From NCBI RefSeq assembly GCF_014698795.1, contig NZ_JACJTR010000013.1, positions 145,405 through 209,404 on the forward strand: DNA of 64,000 nt. The letters are read 5' to 3'. This document shows, piece after piece, positions 17,105 through 26,398 of the stretch; position 1 is the first letter of the stretch, and each line of letters starts with the position of its first letter. The DNA comes from Nostoc sp. FACHB-892. GTDB taxonomy: Bacteria; Cyanobacteriota; Cyanobacteriia; Cyanobacteriales; Nostocaceae. A program made the translations under genes and the position numbers. Under the pieces are notes generated by a model. That model was not told the origin of the DNA and searched no databases. It was given only the letters and a program-made list of their open reading frames with translations.

Positions 17105-17803
17105 TTATTTCGGTGAACTCAAAGTAGCAAGAGTCTTTAAATCCGGCACTTCTAAGTCAGGTTGACTTATTGCTGATCCTGCGGGGCTAACTGCTTTTTG
17201 AACTGCTCGACGGTTTACCCAGACTGTTGATAGTCCCAGAGATTTGGCTGTAACGATATCGTGATATACACTAGCAGCAACGTGTAATATCTGGTCTAAC
17301 GGCAAATCAATTCTTTCTATAGCCAGTCTGAAGTTGTTTAAGGAGGGTTTGTAGCTTTTTGCCTGTTCTGCTGTAATTATCTGATCGAATTTTATCTCCA
17401 AGTGCTTTGCCGAGAAAGCAAAGAGATCGTCATCTACATTTGAGATAATAACCAGCTTAAAGTTTTGCTTTAAGACTCTAAGTGCCTCAACTGTATCCGG
17501 GAAAGGCAGCCAATGCTGAATCGAATCAGCAAGTGAACTTAGTTCGTCAGCAGTTGGTGCAAAGCTAAATTGTTCACCAAATTTCTGGACTACTCTCTTC
17601 AAAACTTCTCGATATTTGATATAATCACCATTTTCTAGTTCTGCTTCAAACTCAGCAAAAAGTTCAAGAATTTGATCGTCATCCAAATTAGTGTTATGTG
17701 CTATTAGAAGTGGTTTTAGCACGCCTAAGATGCCGTTCTCCCAATCGATTAGAGTTCCGTAACAATCGAAAGTTAAAGCCTTGTACTGATTAAAGTCAGT
17801 CAT
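17105..17803 (-). CDS. HAD-superfamily hydrolase, haloacid dehalogenase type II-like
   Basis: The 232-residue protein shows the HAD motifs in order: I, FDCYGTLIDW with the nucleophile Asp13 (residues 12-21); II, IISNVDDD; III, the Lys in KSYKPS; IV, weak near LHVAASVYHD. A helical cap sits between motifs I and II, the layout of 2-haloacid dehalogenases and related phosphatases. Motif IV reads HVAASVYHDI, as in type II dehalogenase-like members, so halide or phosphate ester specificity cannot be decided. It is cytoplasmic, and a long non-coding stretch separates it from the divergent oxidase gene. Confidence 0.85.
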   Translation of the reverse strand: MTDFNQYKALTFDCYGTLIDWENGILGVLKPLLIAHNTNLDDDQILELFAEFEAELENGDYIKYREVLKRVVQKFGEQFSFAPTADELSSLADSIQHWLPFPDTVEALRVLKQNFKLVIISNVDDDLFAFSAKHLEIKFDQIITAEQAKSYKPSLNNFRLAIERIDLPLDQILHVAASVYHDIVTAKSLGLSTVWVNRRAVQKAVSPAGSAISQPDLEVPDLKTLATLSSPK

Positions 17804-18469
17804 TTTTCACACTCCAGGTCTTGATTAATTATGTTCAGTTTTCACAAACCAAAAGACGAGCGAACCCATCTGCGTTGGCGCAGCCCGCCGCAGGCATCGC
17901 TATATTTGCCGCTCTTAAAGCCTCTGAACATTTCTTCTATATCAAAGCATTTAAGTAGGTAGACAATAAAAGACTAAAGTGTATGAATACAAGTAAGTAG
18001 ATTTGCACAACAAAACTAAACCTTACATCTTGCACCTGGAAGTATGAATGTAAAAACTACAACTACGTGCAAAGAGAGCTAGGCGTTCAATTTCAAGTAA
18101 AAGAAGAGACACGACTATTTGGGCAAAGATAGACTATAAAGCAGTTTTTGCTTTTAACTGGGGCATTAGTGGCGTTGAACTAAGATGGGTAAAAAATAAG
18201 GTAAGCTAGCAAATTTGATACAGTCGGTACGCACAAGCTGTAATTTTATCTGCGTAAGCATACTATGTATTAGAAAAATAATCATACAATCGTATATTTT
18301 TACATTATCATCAATAATAAACATCTCAAAGCCTTCTTATAAGGTACATACTAACTAATTCATGATGATTGCATTTACACCCTATAGCTTAGTCCAGCTA
18401 TCTCCATCTCTATTTTGTAGCAAAAGTAGTATTTTACCTCCTGGAAGATATAGGAATGCATAATGAACC
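17804..18469. other. Divergent intergenic region, no gene seen
   Basis: This 666-base spacer lies between the HAD hydrolase and the oxidase-like gene. A dispersed Nostoc repeat (ttggcgcagcccgccgcagg) is at about 17875-17900. The remainder is AT-rich. No reading frame with coding character and no RNA gene were recognised. Promoters for both flanking genes should lie here. Confidence 0.45.
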
Positions 18470-19303
18470 ATGTGTGAGAAATTTTTCATTGATACTGAAT
18501 CAACACATATTTCGTCTGACGAAGTAGTTGTGGAGACTGCTAATCGGACTTGGTTACATCAACCCGAACATCCGGGGATGGGCTATTCCTTTACTCAAAA
18601 GATGATTGATGCAGACACCTTAACTGAAACTCGAAAGCTTTTAAATAATGCAATAGTATGTGCTTGGTACGCAGTGAAGTCGGAGCGCAGACCACCAACT
18701 CTAACCCCTACACGTTGGGTATGGCGACTTGCAGGTTTTTACCATTTGTGCCATTCCACACCCCAACTGATGGAGGAAGCGCAAGAGCGCTTCGCTTCAG
18801 CAGATCGTCAGAGTTTGGCACAGTGGGCTGTACAGAAAGCCAGAGAAGAGGCAGGCCATGACCTACTCGCTTTACGGGATATTGAGTCGATGGGATATAG
18901 AGCCGAAGCTGTTGTGCAAGCACTTGTTCCTCCGGCTGCAAAAGCGTTGCTGGATTACTTCACCCAGAGCGTTCAGGGATCAGATCCAATTGATTGCGTG
19001 GGCTATTCTTATACAGCGGAACGTTTAGGGATATGTATAGGGATGGGTTACATCCAGAGTGTGGAAGCACTGCTACCACCAGGTATCACAGCTACTCGTT
19101 GCCTGCGCGCGCACAGTGCTGTTAGCACTGAGGTGGAACACGTAAAGGAAACGCTTGCAATGATTGCTGGTCTTACTTCTGAAGAACGTGTTCGCGTGGC
19201 GAAAGCTTGTTATCAAGCTGCATTGTTGCGCTTCAGCCCACCTGAGGAACCTTATATATCAGATGAGGAGATTCAGAATGTGTTAAAACCGCTAAAAGCT
19301 TAG
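18470..19303 (+). CDS. Haem-oxygenase-like iron-containing oxidase candidate
   Basis: This all-helical 277-residue protein fits the haem-oxygenase-like / TenA-PqqC 'iron-containing redox enzyme' superfamily. Possible metal ligands are E127-x2-H130 (EEAGH), E184 (TAERLG), and E221-x2-H224 (EVEH). Known di-iron members have H-x3-D-x2-H in the last helix; here the first position is Ala217 and a His lies two residues earlier (H215). The metal site is thus either shifted or partly lost. Such enzymes cleave or oxidise fatty acids, amino acids or cofactor precursors. The next gene, 77 bases on, encodes a 73-residue peptide, which suggests a two-gene unit. A short in-frame repeat-like stretch (caagagcgcttcgctt) lies mid-gene. 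Substrate unknown. Confidence 0.7.
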   Translation: MCEKFFIDTESTHISSDEVVVETANRTWLHQPEHPGMGYSFTQKMIDADTLTETRKLLNNAIVCAWYAVKSERRPPTLTPTRWVWRLAGFYHLCHSTPQLMEEAQERFASADRQSLAQWAVQKAREEAGHDLLALRDIESMGYRAEAVVQALVPPAAKALLDYFTQSVQGSDPIDCVGYSYTAERLGICIGMGYIQSVEALLPPGITATRCLRAHSAVSTEVEHVKETLAMIAGLTSEERVRVAKACYQAALLRFSPPEEPYISDEEIQNVLKPLKA

Positions 19304-19380
19304 AAATGATCTAAGAACCAAGCGCAACTTTTTTAAGACAACTGAGAAAGTGTACAAATTAGCACAGTTAAAAAAAGATA

Positions 19381-19602
19381 ATGGAAACAGCAACAGCAAA
19401 AACTACAGCCATTGAGCAGCAATCTTTAAGTTCTCGTAATTCTGCTATCGAGCAGCAATCTTTCAGCCCTTATAATTCTGCTAGCAGCTTCAGCGACAGC
19501 AGCTTAGAGACTTTGGATGACATGGAGTTTGAGTTGGAAAGAATCATGTTTGAGGAATTCGCAAAAGGATTACCAAGCGATATCCCTATGGCTGATTTCT
19601 AG
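19381..19602 (+). CDS. Short Ser/Gln-rich acidic peptide (73 aa), unknown
   Basis: The N-terminal half holds two tandem 12-residue repeats, AIEQQSLSSRNS and AIEQQSFSPYNS (residues 10-33). The C-terminal half is a predicted acidic amphipathic helix (LDDMEFELERIMFEEF) ending GLPSDIPMADF. There is no signal peptide, membrane helix or Cys. It follows the oxidase-like gene on the same strand. Layout and size resemble a leader-plus-core ribosomal peptide or a small partner protein, but nothing in the sequence proves modification. No strong ribosome site precedes the ATG. It matches no family I recognise. Confidence 0.6.
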   Translation: METATAKTTAIEQQSLSSRNSAIEQQSFSPYNSASSFSDSSLETLDDMEFELERIMFEEFAKGLPSDIPMADF

Positions 19603-19869
19603 TTTCGGCTTATCTACATACTTTAATGATCAGGCTTGAGTTACTAGTTGATATCCCTCAATTGTTTAGCTTTTACTAAGGGTTTGAAGAAGCTCAGATA
19701 CTAGTTAGATTCAAATACCGTAACAGTTAAACAGTTAGGGATTGACACTTTTGGGCAGAGAAAACCTGCTGTCTACTGACCTGACGTTTCAAAAATATAT
19801 TGCTGTAGGTTCCTCCAAGCGGTGAAATCTTTACTGGTTTTATATAACTCCTTGCCAAGGCTGTTTTTC

Positions 19870-22800
19870 CTAAGCAATTGCCCCCAACCCTTTCAGAGTA
19901 GCAATAGTCGCAGTAGTTAAACCCGTAACCCCCCTAATATTCATTCCTTCATAAAATTTCTTAGCCTTCAAAGTTTTCAAGCACTTGCCCGTGTTGATAT
20001 CCCAAAGTCGAATTGTCTCATCAGCGCCACTACTAGCCAGAGTTTGATTATCTGGGCTAAAAGCGATTGACCAGACCCAAGCTGAATGTCCATGTAACGT
20101 TCTTTTGCATTCACCTGTATCAACATCCCATAACTTAATTGTGTAATCGGGACTGCTACTAGCTATAATCTGACCGTTTCGACTAAAGACGACTGCTTTA
20201 ACGATACCATTTGCACAAACCTGGAAAGTTTGGAGGCAAGCACCAGTACTAACACTCCACAACCGGATTGTTCCGTCATAGCTGGCGCTTGCCAGCAATT
20301 TACCATTCGGGCTAAAAGCAATTGACCAAACCCAATTCGTATGCCCTTCTAACGTTCCTTTACACTCACCAGTGCTGACATCCCACAACTTGACTGTCTG
20401 ATCCCAAGCACCACTGGCTACAGTCTTCCCTTGAGGACAAAAGGCAACTGACTGGATTGCAGCACGATGCCCCTGGAAAGTTTGTAAGGCTTGTCCCGTA
20501 TTAACATCCCACAACTTCACCGTACAGTCGTGACTGCCACTTGCTAAAGTTTGACCATCGGGGCTGTAAGCAACTGACCATACTAGAGCATGATGTCCCA
20601 GGAAAGTTTGTAAGGCTTGACCCGTATTGACATCCCACAACTTTACTGTTCTATCGTCACTGCCACTTACCAATGTTTGCCCTTTTGGACAAAACGCAAC
20701 TGATCGAACCGCAGCACCATGCCCCTGGAAAATTTGCAAAGTTTTACTCGTATTAACATTCCATAACCTTACTGTGTGATCGTGACTACTACTTGCTAAT
20801 GTCTGACCATCCGGACTGTAAGCAACTGACCAAACTTGGCTAGTATAACCACTGAAAGTTTTGAGACATTGACCAGTATTAATGTTCCATAGCTTTACTG
20901 TTTGGTCTTCACCGCCACTGGCGAGAAGATCCCCTTTCACACTAAAGACGACAGAGCATACCCAACCCGAATGTCCTTGAAGGGTTTTTAGACATTGCCC
21001 AGTCCTAAAGCTCCATAGCTTCACTGTGTGGTCGAAACTGCCACTAGCGATAATATTGCCTTGAGGATTAATGGCAACTGACCAGACCGCAGCATGATGC
21101 CCTTGTAGAGTTTTAATGCATTCACCAGTGTCAAAGTCCCATAACTTTACTGTCTGGTCATCACTGCTACTCGCTATTGTCTGACCGTCTGGACTTATAG
21201 TGATTGATCGTATTCCATCATCATGCCCCTGTAGAGTTTTGATACATTCGCCAGTGCTGACATCCCACAATCTAATTGTGTCGTCATCACTGCCACTCAC
21301 TAGCGTCTGACCATCCGGATGGAAGACCGCAGAAATTACCCAACTTGTATGTCCCCGGAAAATTCTGAGACATTCAGTGGTGCTAACACTCCATAGTCTT
21401 ATTATATGGTCATTACTGCCACTTACTAGCATATTACCATTTGGACTAAAGGCTACCGACCAAACCTCACTATTATTGTGTTCCGAAAAGGTTTGCAGGC
21501 ATTGACCTGTAATGACATCCCACAATTTCACAGTAGAGTCAGCACTCCCGCTAGCAAGGGTTCTACCGTCAGGATTGAAGGCAAGTGATACAACCCAGTT
21601 GGTATGACCCTTGCAGTTGAGGATCTGTTTGCCATCGGCAGTATTTCGTAAGCAAATCTCACCATTGCTATCCCCCGTAGCCAAAAGTTTGCCGTCGGGG
21701 CTAAAGGCTACGGACAAAATACCACCGAAGGCTTCAGCAAAGACAGACTTAGCTAGATCAGCGTTTTGGAAATTTACATCATGCAATTTCACATTCCGCA
21801 AGTCTGCTTGCCAAACCGTCAGTTCAGAAAAATCATGACCCCTTAAATCTGTCTGTAGTTGACAAAGCAAATTAAGAATATTTCCACCTGTGTACCCTGG
21901 TTCTTGCGGCGATTCTTCCCGTAGCCTTACTAAAATTTTAGCTAGTCGATTTTCAATGCCTTTTTTACTTCTTAATCTAGTGAGCAGCTCATCAAGAACC
22001 GGTTTGAGGATGAGGCGAATTTGACCTTCTCTTATATAGTCTTTTGCACTCGCCTTGATCAAAGCGTGGCATCTAAAAAGTTCAATATTCTCAGTTGCAA
22101 TTTCTTCACAGACTTGCTCTATGAATACCTGAGTCACATATTCTATGACTACAGGTTGTAGGGTGAAAGTTATTGCACTTTTCTCAACTAACGATCGCTT
22201 TCCCAGAGATTCGACAGCCTCCATTAGTTTTGCTTGCGGTACTTGTGATATAATATCATCTCGCAATTCTTGAAGCGCCATTGGCTCACGATTAATCGCT
22301 AGCCAATACATTATTTCCTTTTCTAAATCTGACAAACGCTCAAATTGCTGCTCTAAAATATCACGAATGTCGCCGAAAACAGCTGTGTCTTGTTGCAGAA
22401 ATTCAGTCACATTACCATCAAAAACATCTTTAATGGTTGTGGCGACTATTTTTAGGGCTAATGGATTGCCTGCATAACGTTCAATCATTACTTTCCATTC
22501 ATTCTCTGCCGCAGATAGCCCTTTGAGTTTTAAGATTTCTTGCCCTTCCACCACTTTCAAGCCACTCAGTAGTAATGAACGAACAGATAATGCTTCTCCT
22601 TCCAGTAATGCCACTTCTTTCGGTTTTTCACGACTAGTCAGCACTAAGCAGCTTTGGTGAGTTGCTTCTCCTACCCGTCTTAAAAGTTCACCATATTCCT
22701 CATATCCTTCTCGATAAAGTCCGGCTCGACTCCCACTGCGGAGAATTGATTCTGCATTATCAAGGATCACCAAACAGCGATGATTTTGTAAATAATAGAG

Positions 22801-23391
22801 TAGCCGCGATACCCTCTCACTAAAGCTTTCTGGTAAATTACCTTCTATTTCTTGTTCGTCAGATAGAAATTGGATTAGGTTACTTAGAATAATTTTAACA
22901 GGCGGTACTTCTCGTAGCGATCGCCAGATCACATACTCAAAGTTCTCCTGAATCTGTTGAGCAAACTTTACAGACAGCGCCGTTTTACCAATGCCTCCTA
23001 TTCCCAATACTGCTATTAATTGGCAGTGTTCATTGAGGATCCATTGCTCTAGCGTGGTAAGTTCTTCTGTCCGTCCATAAAAAACTGAGTTGAAGATAGC
23101 CTCTCCCCAATCTAAGCGAGTATTTGAGCTTGAGTAGTCACTTTTATCTATTTTTAACTGAAAAGCTGAAAAAAGCTTTTCAATAGTCTGTTTGTCAACT
23201 CCTCCTTCGCGATTTAGTACTTTCGAGATAGTAGCGGAATATAACCCAGAGCGGACACTCATTTCTTCGAGAGTATACCTGTTTCCAAAATTTTCCTTTG
23301 CTTCTGACTGATGCTTTGCCTCCTTAATTTTTTGTAACCCCTTGGTAGTAAGTGCAACGCCACGCTTGCGTCTCCAATTCTGTAAAGTCAT
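19870..23391 (-). CDS. HTH-NB-ARC-WD40 STAND NTPase
   Basis: The 1173-residue protein is a STAND-class signalling ATPase. Residues 1-85 resemble a helix-turn-helix or effector-like domain (YTLEEMSVRSGLYSATISKVLN). The NB-ARC module follows, with Walker A GIGGIGKT (130-137) and Walker B CLVILDNAES (about 205). A helical region and a few pentapeptide-like residues (DLRNVKLHDVNFQNADL) lead to 14 WD40 repeats (about 555-1140), enough for two seven-bladed propellers. The tail YEGMNIRGVTGLTTATIATLKGLGA is common on cyanobacterial WD40 proteins. Ligand binding to the propellers is expected to trigger oligomerisation of the NTPase. The output is unknown; related proteins act in stress signalling or anti-phage defence. 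Confidence 0.9.
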   Translation of the reverse strand: MTLQNWRRKRGVALTTKGLQKIKEAKHQSEAKENFGNRYTLEEMSVRSGLYSATISKVLNREGGVDKQTIEKLFSAFQLKIDKSDYSSSNTRLDWGEAIFNSVFYGRTEELTTLEQWILNEHCQLIAVLGIGGIGKTALSVKFAQQIQENFEYVIWRSLREVPPVKIILSNLIQFLSDEQEIEGNLPESFSERVSRLLYYLQNHRCLVILDNAESILRSGSRAGLYREGYEEYGELLRRVGEATHQSCLVLTSREKPKEVALLEGEALSVRSLLLSGLKVVEGQEILKLKGLSAAENEWKVMIERYAGNPLALKIVATTIKDVFDGNVTEFLQQDTAVFGDIRDILEQQFERLSDLEKEIMYWLAINREPMALQELRDDIISQVPQAKLMEAVESLGKRSLVEKSAITFTLQPVVIEYVTQVFIEQVCEEIATENIELFRCHALIKASAKDYIREGQIRLILKPVLDELLTRLRSKKGIENRLAKILVRLREESPQEPGYTGGNILNLLCQLQTDLRGHDFSELTVWQADLRNVKLHDVNFQNADLAKSVFAEAFGGILSVAFSPDGKLLATGDSNGEICLRNTADGKQILNCKGHTNWVVSLAFNPDGRTLASGSADSTVKLWDVITGQCLQTFSEHNNSEVWSVAFSPNGNMLVSGSNDHIIRLWSVSTTECLRIFRGHTSWVISAVFHPDGQTLVSGSDDDTIRLWDVSTGECIKTLQGHDDGIRSITISPDGQTIASSSDDQTVKLWDFDTGECIKTLQGHHAAVWSVAINPQGNIIASGSFDHTVKLWSFRTGQCLKTLQGHSGWVCSVVFSVKGDLLASGGEDQTVKLWNINTGQCLKTFSGYTSQVWSVAYSPDGQTLASSSHDHTVRLWNVNTSKTLQIFQGHGAAVRSVAFCPKGQTLVSGSDDRTVKLWDVNTGQALQTFLGHHALVWSVAYSPDGQTLASGSHDCTVKLWDVNTGQALQTFQGHRAAIQSVAFCPQGKTVASGAWDQTVKLWDVSTGECKGTLEGHTNWVWSIAFSPNGKLLASASYDGTIRLWSVSTGACLQTFQVCANGIVKAVVFSRNGQIIASSSPDYTIKLWDVDTGECKRTLHGHSAWVWSIAFSPDNQTLASSGADETIRLWDINTGKCLKTLKAKKFYEGMNIRGVTGLTTATIATLKGLGAIA

Positions 23392-23653
23392 GTATTAACT
23401 CACGTTTGGGTAATCGCCTTTGATGATAAAAAATAATTATCCACTAGGTTGCTATAGATATGAAGTGATAGCTATCACAAATGAATAATCTCATGTTGCA
23501 GAGGATTTTAAAGAGGTCTATAGCCAAAATGTTTACTGATACAAGCCACCTTTGGCAATCCACTCGTTTCACTAATTCAACACCGCTTGCTCAACAAACA
23601 ATCTGGTCTGTGCAGCATTGCTGACATAAGCCCTTCAACCGAAAGCTATTTGC

Positions 23654-23686
23654 ATCATACGTAATGGCATATTAGTTACGTATGAT
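23654..23686. promoter_or_regulatory. Perfect palindrome, candidate operator
   Basis: The 11-base arms ATCATACGTAA and TTACGTATGAT flank an 11-base spacer. It lies 150 bases before the ribbon-helix-helix gene at 23836 and about 260 bases upstream of the STAND gene start. Arms one helical turn apart suit binding of a dimeric regulator, possibly the neighbouring RHH protein acting on its own promoter. Confidence 0.45.
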
Positions 23687-23835
23687 ACTATTTATTTCAT
23701 ACCTAAAATTATCAGTAATATATTTGGATCGTAAAGCTTAAGTTCAATCTCAAAATCTCGATTTTCACTGGTAAAGACGTTTCTGAATTGGCAAGCTTGA
23801 TAAGGAAAGTTTCTATATATCTAGCTTATCAATCT

Positions 23836-24015
23836 ATGAATAAAACTGCTGCACCTAAATTTCCCCATTTTGCAACCTCCAGTAAAAAAAGGGCGCTTAA
23901 GCGAATTACGTTAAACTTGACATCAGATGAAGCTCAGAACCTTGAGAAATATTGTGAACAGACTGGCAAACCAGCAATAGATGTAATTCGGGAACTAATT
24001 CAAGCCTTGCCTTAA
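23836..24015 (+). CDS. Ribbon-helix-helix (CopG-like) small regulator
   Basis: The preferred start is the ATG at 23836 (MNKTAAPKFPHF), giving about 59 residues; a frame open upstream from 23788 looks non-coding. The C-terminal 38 residues have the RHH pattern: beta strand KRITLNL, helix A SDEAQNLEKYCEQTG, helix B AIDVIRELIQAL. RHH proteins bind DNA as dimers and often act as antitoxins or autorepressors. No toxin gene is adjacent. A perfect palindrome lies 150 bases upstream, a plausible operator. Confidence 0.7.
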   Translation: MNKTAAPKFPHFATSSKKRALKRITLNLTSDEAQNLEKYCEQTGKPAIDVIRELIQALP

Positions 24016-24655
24016 CCTAACTTTTCAGACTTGGCATGAAAAGTCCCAGTCTCAAAGAGTCATAGCTAAAGTACAGGGGTTGCACATTTGGACAAAGGTT
24101 TTTAATATTTACTTTGACAAAAGTAATTCAAGAGCGTTAATCATAGATTAGACCTCATCTAATGTAGTGTGGTATATTCCCAAGTCTTTTACCGCAGACT
24201 TGGGAGTATAGCAAGATTGTACAGGATCTTTTCTTGGCCTAAATCTAACCTTACTAATACCACCACAGTTCTTAAACTTTTTCTTAACCTTACTAACAGC
24301 AAAACACGCATCTTTGATCGCGATTGACTTAATTTGGTAGGAGACTGATTTACTCCATTCTGGTAGTCCATTTAATTAATGTCAGTTTTAATCGTTTTCC
24401 AGTAATTATCCTTTGGCTGAGGGTTCTATCTTTTGCTGTTCCTGTGCATACTACCATTTATGGGCGATCGCTTGAAACTGTTGTAAAGGTTGCGATCGCG
24501 ATAATTCAGTCTCCTCACTTGTCGGTTAAGGGGTGGAATGACTGTGGTAATCGTAACTACTTATCCGGACATGATATGACAAATGATTAATGACAATTAA
24601 ATATTTCGTTACAATCGGCGTGTGAGTAAGGTTAGGCATTCAAGAGTTATCAGCC
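24016..24655. other. Intergenic region with one short hairpin
   Basis: This 640-base spacer contains a 9-base perfect inverted repeat (CCCAAGTCT and AGACTTGGG, 24179-24204, loop of eight bases). It has no T-run on the plus strand after it. HIP1 octamers occur near 24460-24500. No gene was recognised. Weak frames on both strands show no coding character. Confidence 0.45.
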
Positions 24656-26224
24656 ATGAAATTGATTTCCGATCCACCGATTCCTGTAAAAATTCAAAAG
24701 ATGAAGGAACGGGTGCGGTGGATGCATCCAAGTTTTGTGCAACGGGGAATTGATCAAACCTGCATGGTTATAGATGATGGCAGAGAAGATAGCCCAGAAT
24801 TTTCGTTTATGGTTATCGGTGATTCCGGTACCCAATCCCATTATCGACAACACCCACAACGAAAAGTTGCTGAACTAATGCTGACTCACCGCGATGATTG
24901 CAGTTTTGTGTTACACACAGGCGATGTAATTTATGTGGTGGGTTCCCAAGAGTATTATTCAACAAACTTTATTGAGCCTTACCGCGAATTTCTTGTAGGT
25001 GGCGACAACCCAAAAGAAATTCTTTATGACCGCATGGTGTTTAACATACCATTCTTGCCAGTACTTGGTAATCATGATTACTACGATGTGCCGTTGATGT
25101 ACCGTTTATTTACTGGAACAACATCTTCATTACGTCGCCTGTTGCGCTACAAAGATATCGAGATTGGTTGGCATGGTTCATATCAAGGTAATGCCTATGC
25201 ACGGGCCTTTATGGACTATACAGGGGCGATGTCTTCCCCGGAATTGGAACGTCATTTAGATCAACATTATACTGCTAAGACTGACACAGGACGCTGTTTG
25301 CGTTACGAACCTGGACAGTTTACCCGCTTACCCAATCGTTATTACACTTTCCGTTACGGCGGGATTGACTTTTTCGCTTTGGATTCTAACACCTTTAATA
25401 CACCATCACCCTTACCTGCAACTCAAGAGGGAGAAATTTACCGCCGGGAATTGCAAAAGCGTTGCCAAGAAATAGATCAAGAAGAATTGCAGATTTTGGG
25501 AATATACAATCGCCTCAACCCCGATAAACCCACCGAAGCGGAACAACTTGATGACCTAAGTGCCAAACTAGACCAAATAAACGAGATCAAAATCGATATT
25601 GAAAAACAATTGGCATCTCAGAAAATGCCTGCGATAGATTTTGAACAACTTGAATGGTTGCGTAGTAGACTCATCGAATCTTGGAACACCTCTGAAGTGC
25701 GTGGACGTGTAATATTTTTCCACCATCCTCCTTATGTTACAGAAACTACCAAGTGGAATCAAGCACAAACTTTGGCGGTTCGCCACCGCTTACGCTGGGT
25801 GTTTGAACAAGTTGCACAAACTCTTGGTTCTCTAATTAAAGAACGTCCTATAGTTGATTTGATTTTAAATGGTCACGCTCACTGTTTGGAGCATCTTTGC
25901 ACAACTGATACCGGATTTGCTGACTCCCACATTAACTGTATTATCTCTGGTGGTAGCGGTCATCGTCCTCGCTATCAACGGCGAGAGGGGACTGAATTAA
26001 TGGAGACTTTTGCTGATATTGCAGGTAAACCCATTCGGAAAGTGGCGGATTCAATGCTTTTTGTGGGTCGTTATGACTACAATTTCCAGAAGCGCCTGCC
26101 TTACTCATGCGTGCGGATTGATGTTTTAGATGGTTGCCCGCCCAAGTTTATCATCAGACCGCTTATTACTGAACGGGTTGAAAAAAAGTGGCATAATAGC
26201 GAACTTGAACCTTTTATGATTTAA
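24656..26224 (+). CDS. Calcineurin-like metallophosphoesterase
   Basis: The 522-residue protein has the metallophosphoesterase motifs in order: FMVIGDSGTQ (metal site Asp near residue 53), HTGDVIY, GNHDYYD, FFHHPPY and NGHAHCLEH. The usual first-motif D-x-H is replaced by DSGTQSH. A predicted helical insertion (about 255-330, KRCQEIDQEELQ and KIDIEKQLASQ) separates the two halves of the fold. There is no clear signal peptide, so it is probably cytoplasmic. The substrate (phosphomonoester, phosphodiester or nucleotide) cannot be told from sequence. It stands alone; yebC follows after 174 bases. Confidence 0.85.
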   Translation: MKLISDPPIPVKIQKMKERVRWMHPSFVQRGIDQTCMVIDDGREDSPEFSFMVIGDSGTQSHYRQHPQRKVAELMLTHRDDCSFVLHTGDVIYVVGSQEYYSTNFIEPYREFLVGGDNPKEILYDRMVFNIPFLPVLGNHDYYDVPLMYRLFTGTTSSLRRLLRYKDIEIGWHGSYQGNAYARAFMDYTGAMSSPELERHLDQHYTAKTDTGRCLRYEPGQFTRLPNRYYTFRYGGIDFFALDSNTFNTPSPLPATQEGEIYRRELQKRCQEIDQEELQILGIYNRLNPDKPTEAEQLDDLSAKLDQINEIKIDIEKQLASQKMPAIDFEQLEWLRSRLIESWNTSEVRGRVIFFHHPPYVTETTKWNQAQTLAVRHRLRWVFEQVAQTLGSLIKERPIVDLILNGHAHCLEHLCTTDTGFADSHINCIISGGSGHRPRYQRREGTELMETFADIAGKPIRKVADSMLFVGRYDYNFQKRLPYSCVRIDVLDGCPPKFIIRPLITERVEKKWHNSELEPFMI

Positions 26225-26398
26225 ACGAGATGCGATACCTACGGTGGTAAACTACGCGTCTTAATCACTCGAAAATCAAAATCCAGTTAAATCATGATTT
26301 TGGCTAACAAATATCTAGCATTTAACAAATGCACCTTTGCATCTGAGCAAAAGCTAGGTATATCCTAATTTTGAATAGAGTTTTGATAATTTCGGATT

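Noticed and set aside
24179..24204. Hairpin CCCAAGTCT/AGACTTGGG considered as a terminator
   Set aside because: No T-run follows on the plus strand and no nearby gene ends in the matching direction at a sensible distance.
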